A stretch of 64,000 nt of DNA from Leptobacterium flavescens (GTDB taxonomy: Bacteria > Bacteroidota > Bacteroidia > Flavobacteriales > Flavobacteriaceae), in NCBI RefSeq assembly GCF_010671605.1, contig NZ_JAABOO010000001.1, positions 558,001 to 622,000 of the forward strand, written 5' to 3'. The notes beneath the pieces are model-generated. The model did no database searches. It was not told where the DNA came from and was given only the letters and a program-made list of their open reading frames with translations. Made by a program: the position numbers and the translations under genes. Position 1 is the stretch's first letter. The number at the start of each line of letters is the position of its first letter. Of the stretch, positions 1-7,945 are shown in pieces.

Positions 1-2100
1 GGTCCTGTCGTATTTGATGATAATTTTATTAGCATCAACATACTCAACAACACCGTTTCCTTCTGCATTGATAAGTACTCTCGAATCCGAAGCCACCTGG
101 CGCTCCAATCCTGTTCCTACAATCGGCGAATCAGGACGTAACAGCGGTACGGCCTGACGCATCATGTTAGATCCCATCAGGGCACGGTTCGCATCATCGT
201 GCTCAAGGAAAGGAATCAGGGATGCAGAGATAGATGCTATCTGGTTAGGAGCAACATCGGTATAATGTACCTGAGTTGGCTCTACTACCGGGAAGTCACC
301 TTCTTCTCTGGCAATAACCTTATCTGTAGATATGGTTCCGTCATTTGTTAACGGGATATTCGCCTGAGCGATCAGTTTTTCTTCTTCTTCCTCCGCGCTC
401 AGATAAATAATCTCATTCAGGTCTACCTTTCCTTCTTCTACCTTGCGATACGGAGTTTCGATGAATCCCATATTGTTCACTTTTGCAAACACTCCAAGAG
501 AAGAGATCAAACCGATGTTCGGTCCTTCAGGAGTCTCGATCGGACATAAACGCCCGTAATGCGTGTAGTGAACGTCACGAACCTCGAATCCTGCTCTTTC
601 TCTGGAAAGACCTCCAGGCCCCAGTGCAGAAAGGCGACGTTTGTGCGTAATCTCGGCTAACGGATTCGTCTGATCCATAAACTGAGATAACTGGTTCGTA
701 CCGAAGAAGGAGTTAATTACCGATGACAATGTTTTTGCATTGATCAGGTCGATAGGAGTAAATACCTCATTATCGCGAACGTTCATACGCTCCCTGATGG
801 TTCTTGCCATACGGGCAAGACCTACACCGAACTGAGCAGAAAGCTGCTCTCCTACGGTACGTACACGTCTGTTAGATAAGTGATCAATATCATCGATCTC
901 TGCTTTAGAGTTGATAAGTTCGATCAGATATTTAACAATCGTGATTATATCTTCTTTTGTCAGCACCTGCTTATCCATATCGATATTCAGGCCTAACTTT
1001 TTGTTCATTCTATAACGACCTACTTCTCCCAGGTTATAACGCTGGTCGGAGAAGAACAACTTGTCGATAATACCTCTTGCCGTTTCTTCATCCGGCGGTT
1101 CGGCATTACGAAGCTGACGGTAAATGTGTTCTACCGCTTCCTTTTCGGAGTTGGTCGGATCTTTTTGTAATGTATTGTGGATGATGGCATAGTCTCCAGA
1201 CTGATTCTCCTCCTTGTGTACAAGGATCGTTTTTACGTCTGCGTCTAATATCTCATCAAGATGTTCCTTTTCAAGGACTGTGTCCCTGTCTAAAACAATT
1301 TCGTTACGCTCAATAGAAACCACCTCTCCTGTATCCTCATCAACGAAATCTTCATGCCATGTGTTCAAAACACGCGCTGCAAGTTTTCTTCCGAGAACTT
1401 TCTTCAATCCGCTTTTGGAAACTTTTATTTCCTCGGCAAGATCAAAGATCTCTAAAATGTCCTTATCTCTTTCAAACCCGATCGCTCTGAATAGTGTAGT
1501 AACCGGTAATTTTTTCTTTCTATCAATATAAGCGTACATTACGCTATTGATATCTGTTGCAAATTCAATCCAGGAACCTTTAAACGGGATTACCCTGGCC
1601 GAATATAATTTTGTTCCGTTAGCGTGGAATGATTGTCCGAAGAATACTCCGGGAGAACGGTGTAACTGAGAAACTACAACACGTTCCGCACCATTTATTA
1701 CGAAAGTACCGCTAGGAGTCATATAAGGGATAGTACCCAGGTATACATCCTGAACGATAGTTTCAAAATCCTCGTGTTCCGGGTCTGTACAATAGAGTTT
1801 TAATCTTGCTTTAAGAGGCACACTGTATGTAAGTCCTCTTTCAATACACTCCTGGATGGTATATCTCGGAGGATCGACAAAATAATCTAGGAACTCTAAA
1901 ACAAATTGATTACGTGAATCTGTGATCGGGAAGTTTTCCATGAAGGTGTTGTAAAGACCTTCATCACCTCTTTCCTCTGGTTTTGTCTCTAACTGGAAGA
2001 AATCCTGGAAGGATTTAATCTGAATATCCAGAAAATCGGGATATTCCGGTGTATTCTTTGCAGAGGCAAAATTTAATCTTACAGTCTGATTTGTGAACAT
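1..2100 (-). CDS. rpoB: DNA-directed RNA polymerase subunit beta (partial, 3' end outside window)
   Basis: The minus-strand frame from the ATG at 2100 to the window edge is open for 700 codons and encodes the N-terminal half of the RNA polymerase beta subunit. The protein begins [11 protein letters not shown] and contains the lobe and protrusion regions. The rifampicin-binding region ([21 protein letters not shown]) lies near residues 470-490, with [18 protein letters not shown] behind it and the [11 protein letters not shown] motif after that. It follows rplL by 133 bp and is the distal part of the rplKAJL-rpoBC cluster; rpoC should follow beyond position 1. The frame is absent from the ORF list only because it runs off the edge. 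Identity is certain. Confidence 0.98.
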   Translation of the reverse strand, partial: MFTNQTVRLNFASAKNTPEYPDFLDIQIKSFQDFFQLETKPEERGDEGLYNTFMENFPITDSRNQFVLEFLDYFVDPPRYTIQECIERGLTYSVPLKARLKLYCTDPEHEDFETIVQDVYLGTIPYMTPSGTFVINGAERVVVSQLHRSPGVFFGQSFHANGTKLYSARVIPFKGSWIEFATDINSVMYAYIDRKKKLPVTTLFRAIGFERDKDILEIFDLAEEIKVSKSGLKKVLGRKLAARVLNTWHEDFVDEDTGEVVSIERNEIVLDRDTVLEKEHLDEILDADVKTILVHKEENQSGDYAIIHNTLQKDPTNSEKEAVEHIYRQLRNAEPPDEETARGIIDKLFFSDQRYNLGEVGRYRMNKKLGLNIDMDKQVLTKEDIITIVKYLIELINSKAEIDDIDHLSNRRVRTVGEQLSAQFGVGLARMARTIRERMNVRDNEVFTPIDLINAKTLSSVINSFFGTNQLSQFMDQTNPLAEITHKRRLSALGPGGLSRERAGFEVRDVHYTHYGRLCPIETPEGPNIGLISSLGVFAKVNNMGFIETPYRKVEEGKVDLNEIIYLSAEEEEEKLIAQANIPLTNDGTISTDKVIAREEGDFPVVEPTQVHYTDVAPNQIASISASLIPFLEHDDANRALMGSNMMRQAVPLLRPDSPIVGTGLERQVASDSRVLINAEGNGVVEYVDANKIIIKYDRT

Positions 2101-2160
2101 CAATGGACGAAATTTTGATTAAAATAAAAAATAAACCGTATAAAACCGTATAATATGTTT

Positions 2161-2215
2161 ATATACGCAAAAGGGTTTAGGCCTTAAGGATACCTTCCTA
2201 AGACCTAAACCAAGT
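2161..2215 (-). promoter_or_regulatory. Long hairpin in the rplL-rpoB spacer (attenuator or RNase processing site)
   Basis: The spacer holds a long imperfect stem: GGTTTAGG (2174-2181) pairs with CCTAAACC (2204-2211), and the inner arms CTTA/GGA and TCC/TAAG continue it with one bulged A. On the transcribed strand it is followed by only a short CTTTTG run, so it is a weak terminator at best. In E. coli the same spacer holds a partial terminator and an RNase III site that lower rpoBC relative to ribosomal protein output. A similar role here is inferred from position and structure. Confidence 0.6.
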
Positions 2216-2233
2216 TTTTAAAGCCTGGCGAGC

Positions 2234-2611
2234 TTACTTAAGCTCAACCTCAGCACCAGCTTCTTCTAAAGACTTCTTAAGACCTTCAGCCTCATCTTTA
2301 GAAACGCCTTCTTTGATAGCTTTAGGAGCGCTATCTACTATGTCTTTAGCATCTTTAAGTCCTAAACCAGTAAGTTCTTTTACTAATTTAACTACTGCAA
2401 GTTTAGAACCACCTGCTGCTTTAAGGATTACGTCGAATTCTGTTTTCTCCTCAGCGGCTTCACCACCTCCGGCAGCAGCACCTCCAGCAACAGCAACAGC
2501 TGCAGCAGCAGGCTCAATCCCGTACTCCTCTTTTAATATATCAGCTAACTCGTTAACTTCTTTTACTGTTAAGTTAACTAATTGTTCTGCAAAATCTTTT
2601 AAATCTGCCAT
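2234..2611 (-). CDS. rplL: 50S ribosomal protein L7/L12 (bL12)
   Basis: 125 residues, the usual length for the ribosomal stalk protein that recruits translation GTPases. The N-terminal dimerisation domain begins [15 protein letters not shown], an Ala/Gly-rich hinge covers roughly residues 35-55, and the C-terminal globular domain has EKTEFDV and the conserved [15 protein letters not shown] helix. It lies 50 bp after rplJ, as is usual since L10 and L12 form one stalk complex. The plus-strand frame over the same bases is a shadow of its low-complexity hinge. Confidence 0.98.
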   Translation of the reverse strand: MADLKDFAEQLVNLTVKEVNELADILKEEYGIEPAAAAVAVAGGAAAGGGEAAEEKTEFDVILKAAGGSKLAVVKLVKELTGLGLKDAKDIVDSAPKAIKEGVSKDEAEGLKKSLEEAGAEVELK

Positions 2612-2661
2612 TTTCTATCGTTTTAAAATTTTAAAATATAATTTGTTAAGTGCGTACTATT

Positions 2662-3177
2662 TTACTTTTCAGATAAAGTCTTAAGGACTCCTGCAAGTTT
2701 ACCTCCACTCGATTTAAGAGCAGAAACAACATTTTTAGCAGGCGATTGTAACAATCCGATGATATCCCCAATAACTTCTTCTTTGGATTTGATATTCACC
2801 AAAGTTTCCAGTTGGTCTTCACCAATAAAGATGGCTTCTTCAACAAAAGCACCTTTTAAAACAGGCTTTTCAGCTTTCTTTCTGAAATCTTTGATCAATT
2901 TTGCCGGAGCATTACCAGTTTCAGAGATCATCAAAGATGTATTCCCTTTAAGTATAGTTGGTAATTCGCCAAAATCCTTCTCTGAAGCTTCCATTGCTTT
3001 AGCAAGCAATGTATTCTTTACAACTGCAAGTTTGATATTTGCTTTAAAACAAGCCCTTCTTAGATCTGAAGTCTTCTGAGCATTCAATCCTGAAATATCA
3101 GCTAAATAAATAGTTGAACTTTCAGCTAACTGTGCAGTTAAATTTTCTATTACTGTTGATTTCTCTTCTCTAGTCAT
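2662..3177 (-). CDS. rplJ: 50S ribosomal protein L10 (uL10)
   Basis: 171 residues; base of the L7/L12 stalk. The N-terminus MTREEKSTVIENLTAQLAES and the segment VVKNTLLAKA match the rRNA-binding domain of L10, and the C-terminal helix that carries L12 dimers follows. It lies 22 bp downstream of rplA and 50 bp upstream of rplL. In many bacteria L10 with L12 represses this part of the operon by binding the rplJ leader; I saw no clear leader structure in the 22-bp spacer. No anomalies. Confidence 0.97.
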   Translation of the reverse strand: MTREEKSTVIENLTAQLAESSTIYLADISGLNAQKTSDLRRACFKANIKLAVVKNTLLAKAMEASEKDFGELPTILKGNTSLMISETGNAPAKLIKDFRKKAEKPVLKGAFVEEAIFIGEDQLETLVNIKSKEEVIGDIIGLLQSPAKNVVSALKSSGGKLAGVLKTLSEK

Positions 3178-3199
3178 GATTAAAATAATTAACTACCAA

Positions 3200-3889
3200 T
3201 TAACCTACTTTAGGATCTATCTGAACACTCGGGCTCATTGTACTGGACATATAAATGCTCTTTATATAAGTACCCTTTGCCGCTGTAGGTTTTAATCTGA
3301 TTAAGGTTTGAATAAGTTCTTGTGCATTTCCTGCAATCTTATCGGCAGTGAAAGACGATTTACCAATTCCAGCATGAACGATACCGGTCTTATCTACTTT
3401 AAAGTCGATCTTACCAGCTTTTACTTCAGATACCGCCTTGGCAATATCCATAGTTACCGTACCTGTTTTTGGGTTAGGCATTAAACCTCTCGGACCTAAA
3501 ACTCTACCTAGAGGTCCCAGTTTACCCATTACACTTGGCATAGTGATAATCACATCAACATCTGTCCATCCGCCTTTAATTTTCTGCAGATACTCGTCTA
3601 ACCCTACATAATCAGCTCCAGCTTCTTTAGCTTCAGCTTCTTTATCCGGGGTTACCAGCGCTAAAACTTTTACATCTTTTCCGGTACCATGAGGAAGTGT
3701 TACAACCCCTCTTACCATCTGATTTGCTTTACGCGGATCAACTCCTAAACGCACAGCTAAATCTACAGATGCATCAAATTTTACGTTTGTTATTTCTTTT
3801 ACTAAAGCAGAAGCCTCATCAACGGAATAGAGTTTGTTCTTATCTATTTTAGCTAAAGCTTCTTTTTGCTTTTTTGTTAATCTTGCCAT
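3200..3889 (-). CDS. rplA: 50S ribosomal protein L1 (uL1)
   Basis: 229 residues, standard for uL1 of the L1 stalk, which helps release deacylated tRNA from the E site and represses its own operon in E. coli. The sequence shows the family signature with [16 protein letters not shown] (about residues 130-145) and the N-terminal [16 protein letters not shown]. It is 19 bp downstream of rplK, as in the usual L11 operon. No anomalies seen. Confidence 0.98.
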   Translation of the reverse strand: MARLTKKQKEALAKIDKNKLYSVDEASALVKEITNVKFDASVDLAVRLGVDPRKANQMVRGVVTLPHGTGKDVKVLALVTPDKEAEAKEAGADYVGLDEYLQKIKGGWTDVDVIITMPSVMGKLGPLGRVLGPRGLMPNPKTGTVTMDIAKAVSEVKAGKIDFKVDKTGIVHAGIGKSSFTADKIAGNAQELIQTLIRLKPTAAKGTYIKSIYMSSTMSPSVQIDPKVG

Positions 3890-3908
3890 TTTCTGATTCT
3901 TTTAAGAT

Positions 3909-4346
3909 TTAAAAAGGCTTTTCACCTGTAACCGTTAATCCCATTGATCTAGCAGTACCTGCAACCATGCTCATAGCTGATTCTACGGTAAATGCATTTA
4001 GATCCTGCATTTTGTCTTCTGCAATAGTTCTAACCTGATCCCAAGTTACTTTTGCTACTTTTCTTCGGTTTGGCTCTCCGGATCCTTTTTTAATCTTAGC
4101 CGCTTCCATAAGCTGAACTGCCGCTGGCGGTGTCTTCACAACAAAGTCGAATGACTTATCTGTGTATACGGTGATAACAACTGGTAAAACCTTACCTGGT
4201 TTGTCCTGTGTACGTGCATTAAACTGCTTACAGAACTCCATGATGTTAACTCCGGCAGCACCTAAAGCGGGTCCAACCGGTGGCGATGGATTCGCAGCAC
4301 CTCCCCTAACTTGTAGTTTAACTACTTTACTTACTTCTTTTGCCAT
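3909..4346 (-). CDS. rplK: 50S ribosomal protein L11 (uL11)
   Basis: 145 residues. L11 binds the GTPase-associated region of 23S rRNA and is needed for the stringent response. Visible signatures are [20 protein letters not shown] near the N-terminus, [13 protein letters not shown], and the C-terminal rRNA-binding segment [10 protein letters not shown]. It is the first ribosomal gene after nusG (69-bp spacer), the normal order nusG-rplK-rplA. Confidence 0.98.
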   Translation of the reverse strand: MAKEVSKVVKLQVRGGAANPSPPVGPALGAAGVNIMEFCKQFNARTQDKPGKVLPVVITVYTDKSFDFVVKTPPAAVQLMEAAKIKKGSGEPNRRKVAKVTWDQVRTIAEDKMQDLNAFTVESAMSMVAGTARSMGLTVTGEKPF

Positions 4347-4415
4347 TGTTTTAATTTAGTTTTGAAATGCTTCAAATCTGGAAGCTGAAGCACTCCTCTT
4401 TTATATGTAACAGTT

Positions 4416-4967
4416 CTAAATTTTCTCTACTTGCATATAGCTCAATTCTAATGGAGTCTTTCTTCCGAAGATCTTTACCATTACCTCGAGCTTGCGTTTT
4501 TCCTCGTTGATCTTTTCAACCGTTCCGTTAAAACCGTTAAAAGGTCCATCTATTACCTTAACAGTTTCTCCAAGAACAAAAGGAATAGCCACATTATCAG
4601 TTTTTACAGAAAGCTCATCAACTTTTCCTAGCATTCTGTTTACTTCTGCTTTTCTAAGTGGCACAGGGTCTCCCCCTTTTACTTCACCAAGAAAACCGAT
4701 AACACCGGTTATCGATTTAATGATGTGTACTATCTCTCCGCCCAAATTCGCTTTTACCATCACATAACCAGGAAAATAAACTCTTTCCTTGTTAATTTTC
4801 TTTCCGTTGCGAACCTGAACAACTTTTTCGGTAGGCACAAGTACTTCATCCACGTAATCTGAAAAACCAAGGCGAGCAATTTCATTTTCAATGTATGTCT
4901 TCACCTTATTTTCCTGACCGCTTACAGCCCTAACCACATACCAATTTTTCACTAACGCTTCTGCCAT
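4416..4967 (-). CDS. nusG: Transcription termination/antitermination factor NusG
   Basis: 183 residues, with an N-terminal NGN domain (KNWYVVRAVSGQENKVKTYIE) and a C-terminal KOW domain (GETVKVIDGPFNGFNGTVEKIN). NusG binds the RNA polymerase clamp, suppresses or promotes pausing, and couples polymerase to Rho or to ribosomal protein S10. It sits 19 bp after secE, an arrangement conserved across bacteria. The start ATG at 4967 gives the family-standard N-terminus. Confidence 0.97.
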   Translation of the reverse strand: MAEALVKNWYVVRAVSGQENKVKTYIENEIARLGFSDYVDEVLVPTEKVVQVRNGKKINKERVYFPGYVMVKANLGGEIVHIIKSITGVIGFLGEVKGGDPVPLRKAEVNRMLGKVDELSVKTDNVAIPFVLGETVKVIDGPFNGFNGTVEKINEEKRKLEVMVKIFGRKTPLELSYMQVEKI

Positions 4968-4986
4968 TACCCTTAATTCGTATTAG

Positions 4987-5178
4987 TTAACCTATTAAAT
5001 CGAAATAGAGACTGATAAGTTTCTGAAAACCTGTATCCACACCCCAAATAGCCAAAGAGAATATAATAGAAAACACAGCTACAACCACCATAAGGTTTTG
5101 ACCTTCCGCCCATGACGGCCAGGTTACATTAGCCCTTAATTCTTCATATGATTCTCTGATGTATCTAATTATTCCCAT
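4987..5178 (-). CDS. secE: Preprotein translocase subunit SecE
   Basis: 63 residues, the short one-helix form of SecE that clamps the SecYEG channel in the inner membrane. The amphipathic segment YIRESYEELRANVTWPSWAE carries the conserved SecE signature (VTWPS), followed by one transmembrane helix (about residues 28-58). It is located between tRNA-Trp and nusG, its standard place. Confidence 0.96.
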   Translation of the reverse strand: MGIIRYIRESYEELRANVTWPSWAEGQNLMVVVAVFSIIFSLAIWGVDTGFQKLISLYFDLIG

Positions 5179-5268
5179 ATTTCTTGTCTTTGTACGGAGA
5201 GGGATTTCCCATCTCCTACCGGGTTAAACTTTTTGTTCGACCCATATTTTAATCTTAATCTCTAATTG

Positions 5269-5341
5269 CACGGGAGGAGAGACTCGAACTCCCGACACCT
5301 GGTTTTGGAGACCAGTGCTCTACCAACTGAGCTACACCCGT
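5269..5341 (-). tRNA. tRNA-Trp (anticodon CCA)
   Basis: A 73-nt cloverleaf on the minus strand. The anticodon arm is CTGGT-CTCCAAA-ACCAG, which gives anticodon CCA, and the T arm is GGGAG-TTCGAGT-CTCTC. The acceptor stem pairs ACGGGTG with CTCCCGT with one apparent T-T mismatch at positions 6:67, and the discriminator base is G. CCA is not encoded. It lies between tuf and secE, as in E. coli and many Bacteroidota. Confidence 0.95.
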
Positions 5342-5345
5342 ATTT

Positions 5346-5376
5346 AAAAGCATCCCGCCTTACGCGGGATACTTTA
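5346..5376 (-). terminator. Hairpin after tuf (weak terminator or processing site)
   Basis: Perfect 7-bp stem ATCCCGC (5352-5358) / GCGGGAT (5364-5370) with a 5-nt loop, between the tuf stop codon and tRNA-Trp. On the transcribed strand it is followed by GCTTTTAAA, so the U-tract is short. It may give partial termination or mark an RNA cleavage site before the tRNA. Confidence 0.5.
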
Positions 5377-5394
5377 TATATAATGACTATATAA

Positions 5395-6582
5395 TTAGTC
5401 TAAAATTTCAGTTACCTGACCAGCACCTACTGTTCTACCACCTTCACGGATAGCGAAACGTAGTCCTACGTTCAATGCGATCGGGCTTAAAAGATCTACA
5501 GTAATAGTAAGGTTATCACCAGGCATTACCATCTCAACTCCGTCAGGAAGGTTAATAGTTCCTGTTACGTCAGTTGTACGTACGTAGAACTGAGGACGGT
5601 AGTTGTTGTGGAATGGAGTGTGACGTCCACCTTCTTCTTTCTTAAGGATATACACCTCAGCTTTGAATTTAGAGTGTGGAGTTACAGAACCTGGCTTACA
5701 GATTACCATTCCTCTTTTGATATCAGATTTTTCAATACCTCTAAGAAGGATACCTACGTTATCTCCAGCTTCACCTCTTTCAAGGATCTTACGGAACATC
5801 TCAACCCCTGTAATAGTAGAGCTTAATTTCTCAGCCCCCATACCGATGATATCTACAGCATCTCCAGTGTTAGCAACACCAGTTTCGATACGTCCAGTTG
5901 CTACTGTACCACGACCTGTAATTGTAAATACATCTTCAACAGGCATTAAGAAATCCTTATCTACATCTCTCTGAGGTAATTCGATCCAGTTATCAACAGC
6001 ATCCATTAACTCAACTACAGTATTCACCCACTTCTCTTCACCGTTAAGAGCACCTAGAGCAGATCCAGAAACAACAGGTCCGTTATCTCCGTCATACTCG
6101 TAGAAAGAAAGTAATTCTCTTACTTCCATCTCAACAAGCTCTAAAAGCTCTTCATCATCTACCATATCTACTTTATTCAAGAAAACTACAATTCTTGGAA
6201 CTCCTACCTGACGTCCTAAAAGGATGTGCTCACGAGTTTGTGGCATCGGACCGTCTGTAGCAGCAACAACAAGAATAGCTCCGTCCATCTGTGCAGCACC
6301 AGTTACCATGTTCTTAACATAATCGGCGTGACCAGGACAGTCTACGTGTGCGTAGTGACGATTCGCTGTTTGATATTCTACGTGAGAAGTATTAATAGTA
6401 ATACCTCTTTCCTTTTCTTCAGGAGCGTTATCAATAGTTGAGAAATCTCTCACTTCAGAAAGACCTTTCTCAGCTAACACTTTAGTAATAGCAGCAGTTA
6501 AAGTAGTTTTACCGTGATCTACGTGTCCAATAGTACCAATATTTAAGTGCGGTTTGGAACGATCAAAAGTTTCCTTTGCCAT
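5395..6582 (-). CDS. tuf: Translation elongation factor Tu
   Basis: 395 residues, the standard EF-Tu length. The G1 motif GHVDHGKTT is at residues 19-27, DCPGHADYV (G3) near 80 and [10 protein letters not shown] (G4) near 135, followed by beta-barrel domains 2 and 3 ending [13 protein letters not shown]-Tu brings aminoacyl-tRNA to the ribosome. It is embedded in a tRNA cluster (Thr-Tyr-Gly-Thr upstream, Trp downstream), the same arrangement as E. coli tufB, so it is likely co-transcribed with those tRNAs. Confidence 0.98.
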   Translation of the reverse strand: MAKETFDRSKPHLNIGTIGHVDHGKTTLTAAITKVLAEKGLSEVRDFSTIDNAPEEKERGITINTSHVEYQTANRHYAHVDCPGHADYVKNMVTGAAQMDGAILVVAATDGPMPQTREHILLGRQVGVPRIVVFLNKVDMVDDEELLELVEMEVRELLSFYEYDGDNGPVVSGSALGALNGEEKWVNTVVELMDAVDNWIELPQRDVDKDFLMPVEDVFTITGRGTVATGRIETGVANTGDAVDIIGMGAEKLSSTITGVEMFRKILERGEAGDNVGILLRGIEKSDIKRGMVICKPGSVTPHSKFKAEVYILKKEEGGRHTPFHNNYRPQFYVRTTDVTGTINLPDGVEMVMPGDNLTITVDLLSPIALNVGLRFAIREGGRTVGAGQVTEILD

Positions 6583-6639
6583 GATTTAATTAATTTTAAT
6601 CTTAGTTATATATTAGTGTTCAAATTTAAGCTAATAATG

Positions 6640-6711
6640 AGCCAATGACGAGATTTGAACTCGTGACCTCTTCCTTACCAAGGAAACGCTCTACCCCTGA
6701 GCTACATCGGC
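6640..6711 (-). tRNA. tRNA-Thr (anticodon GGT)
   Basis: 72-nt cloverleaf. The acceptor stem is GCCGATG/CATTGGC, the D arm has GCTCAGGGGTAGAGC, the anticodon loop TTGGTAA gives GGT (reads ACC/ACU), and the T arm is ACGAG-TTCAAAT-CTCGT. CCA is not encoded. It is the last tRNA before tuf, the equivalent of E. coli thrT. Confidence 0.95.
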
Positions 6712-6716
6712 TTTTG

Positions 6717-6789
6717 AGCGGGAGACGAGGTTCGAACTCGCGACATTCAGCTTGGAAGGCTGACGCTCTACCAACTGAGCTACTCCCGC
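6717..6789 (-). tRNA. tRNA-Gly (anticodon TCC)
   Basis: 73-nt cloverleaf with a fully paired acceptor stem GCGGGAG/CTCCCGC, anticodon loop TTCCAAG (TCC, reads GGA/GGG) and T arm GCGAG-TTCGAAC-CTCGT. It ends 5 bp upstream of tRNA-Thr(GGT). It corresponds to E. coli glyT by order. Confidence 0.95.
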
Positions 6790-6800
6790 ATTATTTTTCA

Positions 6801-7233
6801 GATCACCTTACACCTTATTTATTTTGATGTAAAAGCTACATTCAGCATCCTTGTCCAACCTCAAAAGTTGCCTTTCAACCGGCAAACTTTCCTTGTAGTA
6901 TAAGGACTACCTTACATCTTCACATCTGTTTCGATGTACAAGTCACACTCAGTATCCTTTTATAACCTTAAAAGTTACTTTTCGATCAGCAAACTTTCTT
7001 TGTACTATAAGGGATTACCTCACATCTTCACATCTGTTCGATGTACAAGCCACACTCAGTATCCTTTTATAACCTTAAAAGTTACTTTTCAATCAGCAAA
7101 CTTTCCTTAGTACTAAGGATTACCTTACATCTTCACATCTGCTTCGATGTACAAGCCACACTCAGTATCCTTTTCCAATCTTAAAAGTTACCTTTTAATC
7201 AGCAAACTTTCTTTGTATTATAAAGGATTACCT
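6801..7233 (-). repeat. Tandem array of four 106-107 bp units in the tRNA-Tyr/tRNA-Gly spacer
   Basis: Four diverged copies start with GATGTA at 6826, 6933, 7040 and 7146, a period of 107, 107 and 106 bp. A partial extra unit lies at 6801-6825 and the last copy stops near 7233. Units 2 and 3 are nearly identical and unit 1 is the most diverged. Each unit keeps AAGTT/ACTTTT, an ACATC-(5-6 nt)-GATGT hairpin at unit junctions whose loop length varies, and a CCTT...AAGG stem that is a perfect 14-bp palindrome in unit 3 (CCTTAGTACTAAGG). No open frame is present. The array would be transcribed from the tRNA promoter as part of the tRNA-tuf precursor. Function unknown. Confidence 0.9.
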
Positions 7234-7251
7234 CGTTGCACTCGGTGATCC

Positions 7252-7317
7252 GTTCGGGTGCCCCCGAACATTAAAGTTTTTCGTCCAAACCTTACAAAAG
7301 TGAACTTTTGACGGTTT
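7252..7317 (-). other. Two hairpins between tRNA-Tyr and the repeat array
   Basis: Stem one is GTTCGGG (7252-7258) / CCCGAAC (7263-7269) with a 4-nt loop. Stem two is CAAAAGT (7295-7301) / ACTTTTG (7304-7310), enclosed by AAACC (7287-7291) / GGTTT (7313-7317). On the transcribed strand they lie just after tRNA-Tyr and before the tandem array. Neither is followed by a strong U-tract, so tRNA 3'-end processing or RNA stability is more likely than termination. Confidence 0.55.
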
Positions 7318-7334
7318 CTCCTCAAAACTTTATG

Positions 7335-7417
7335 TGGGGAGAGCAGGATTCGAACCTGCGAAGGTAAAAACCAACAGATTTACAGTCTGTCCTCGTTGGC
7401 CGCTTGAGTATCTCCCC
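7335..7417 (-). tRNA. tRNA-Tyr (anticodon GTA)
   Basis: 83-nt class II tRNA with a long variable arm. The acceptor stem is GGGGAGA/TCTCCCC, the anticodon loop CTGTAAA gives GTA, and the T arm is GCAGG-TTCGAAT-CCTGC. It lies 28 bp after tRNA-Thr(TGT), the position of E. coli tyrU. Confidence 0.95.
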
Positions 7418-7445
7418 GAAACCACTATTTTTAAGAACTTTTTTG

Positions 7446-7519
7446 AGCCGATAGAGGGACTCGAACCCACGACCTGCTGATTACAAATCAGCTGCTCTAG
7501 CCAGCTGAGCTACATCGGC
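7446..7519 (-). tRNA. tRNA-Thr (anticodon TGT)
   Basis: 74-nt cloverleaf with a fully paired acceptor stem GCCGATG/TATCGGC (one G-T), anticodon loop TTGTAAT (TGT, reads ACA/ACG) and T arm GTGGG-TTCGAGT-CCCTC. It is the first gene of the tRNA-tuf transcript, about 40 bp downstream of a consensus-type promoter, and is the counterpart of E. coli thrU. Confidence 0.95.
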
Positions 7520-7558
7520 TTACAACAATAAAAAAAGCCCGCTATTTCTAACGGACTG

Positions 7559-7587
7559 CAAATGTATAGATTTATTTTTTTATTCAA
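7559..7587 (-). promoter_or_regulatory. Promoter of the tRNA-Thr-Tyr-Gly-Thr-tuf operon
   Basis: On the minus strand TTG (7585-7587) is followed after 18 nt by TACATTTG (7559-7566). This is an exact match to the Bacteroidota housekeeping promoter form TTG-N17-23-TAnnTTTG. Transcription would start near 7553, about 35 nt before tRNA-Thr(TGT). It overlaps the region just after the hpf stop codon. The early transcript also contains a GC-rich segment followed by a T7 run (plus-strand A run at 7530-7536), whose role is unclear. Confidence 0.75.
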
Positions 7588-7610
7588 AACATTTTTGAAA
7601 AAATTTTGGG

Positions 7611-7913
7611 CTAAATATGGGCCCTTAATTTTTCCTTTCTTTTCAATAACACTCTTTCCAAAGAATTTGCTGCCGTATCAATACCTTCCTCAAATGTTTT
7701 ACATTGTTTCTTTACCATAAATTCATCACCTGGAACATGTACTTTAACCTCTACTATTTTATTCTCCTTCACGCTTGTGTTTTGCACTTTCAGGTAAACA
7801 TCTGAATGAATAACTTTATCGTAAAAATTATCAAGTTTATTCATTCTTTTTTGGATAAAATCAACCAACTTACTATCCACCGTAAAATTTACAGACTGAG
7901 TGTTTACTTCCAT
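7611..7913 (-). CDS. hpf: Ribosome hibernation promoting factor, short form (HPF/RaiA family)
   Basis: 100 residues from the ATG at 7913 (MEVNTQSVNFTVDSKLVDFIQ). A longer frame begins at a TTG and was rejected because it overlaps xerC and extends past the family N-terminus. The fold signature of the sigma-54 modulation/S30EA family is visible: an alternating strand-helix pattern, KVQNTSVKENKIVEVKVHVPG, and a basic C-terminal helix LLKRKEKL. Short HPF binds the 30S decoding region and inactivates ribosomes in stationary phase. It follows xerC by 32 bp and precedes the tRNA-tuf promoter, a neighbourhood conserved in Bacteroidota. Confidence 0.9.
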   Translation of the reverse strand: MEVNTQSVNFTVDSKLVDFIQKRMNKLDNFYDKVIHSDVYLKVQNTSVKENKIVEVKVHVPGDEFMVKKQCKTFEEGIDTAANSLERVLLKRKEKLRAHI

Positions 7914-7945
7914 CTTGTTTGGTTTTAGGTTATACAATTTTTTAA

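Noticed and set aside
2313-2684. Plus-strand 123-codon frame opposite rplL
   Set aside because: It is a shadow of the Ala-rich L7/L12 gene and has no start signal or homology that I can see. The same reasoning applies to other frames opposite long genes, such as those across 9018-16349.
6801-7233. Repeat array considered as a CRISPR
   Set aside because: The whole 107-bp unit is repeated, there are no unique spacers between short constant repeats, and no cas genes are near.
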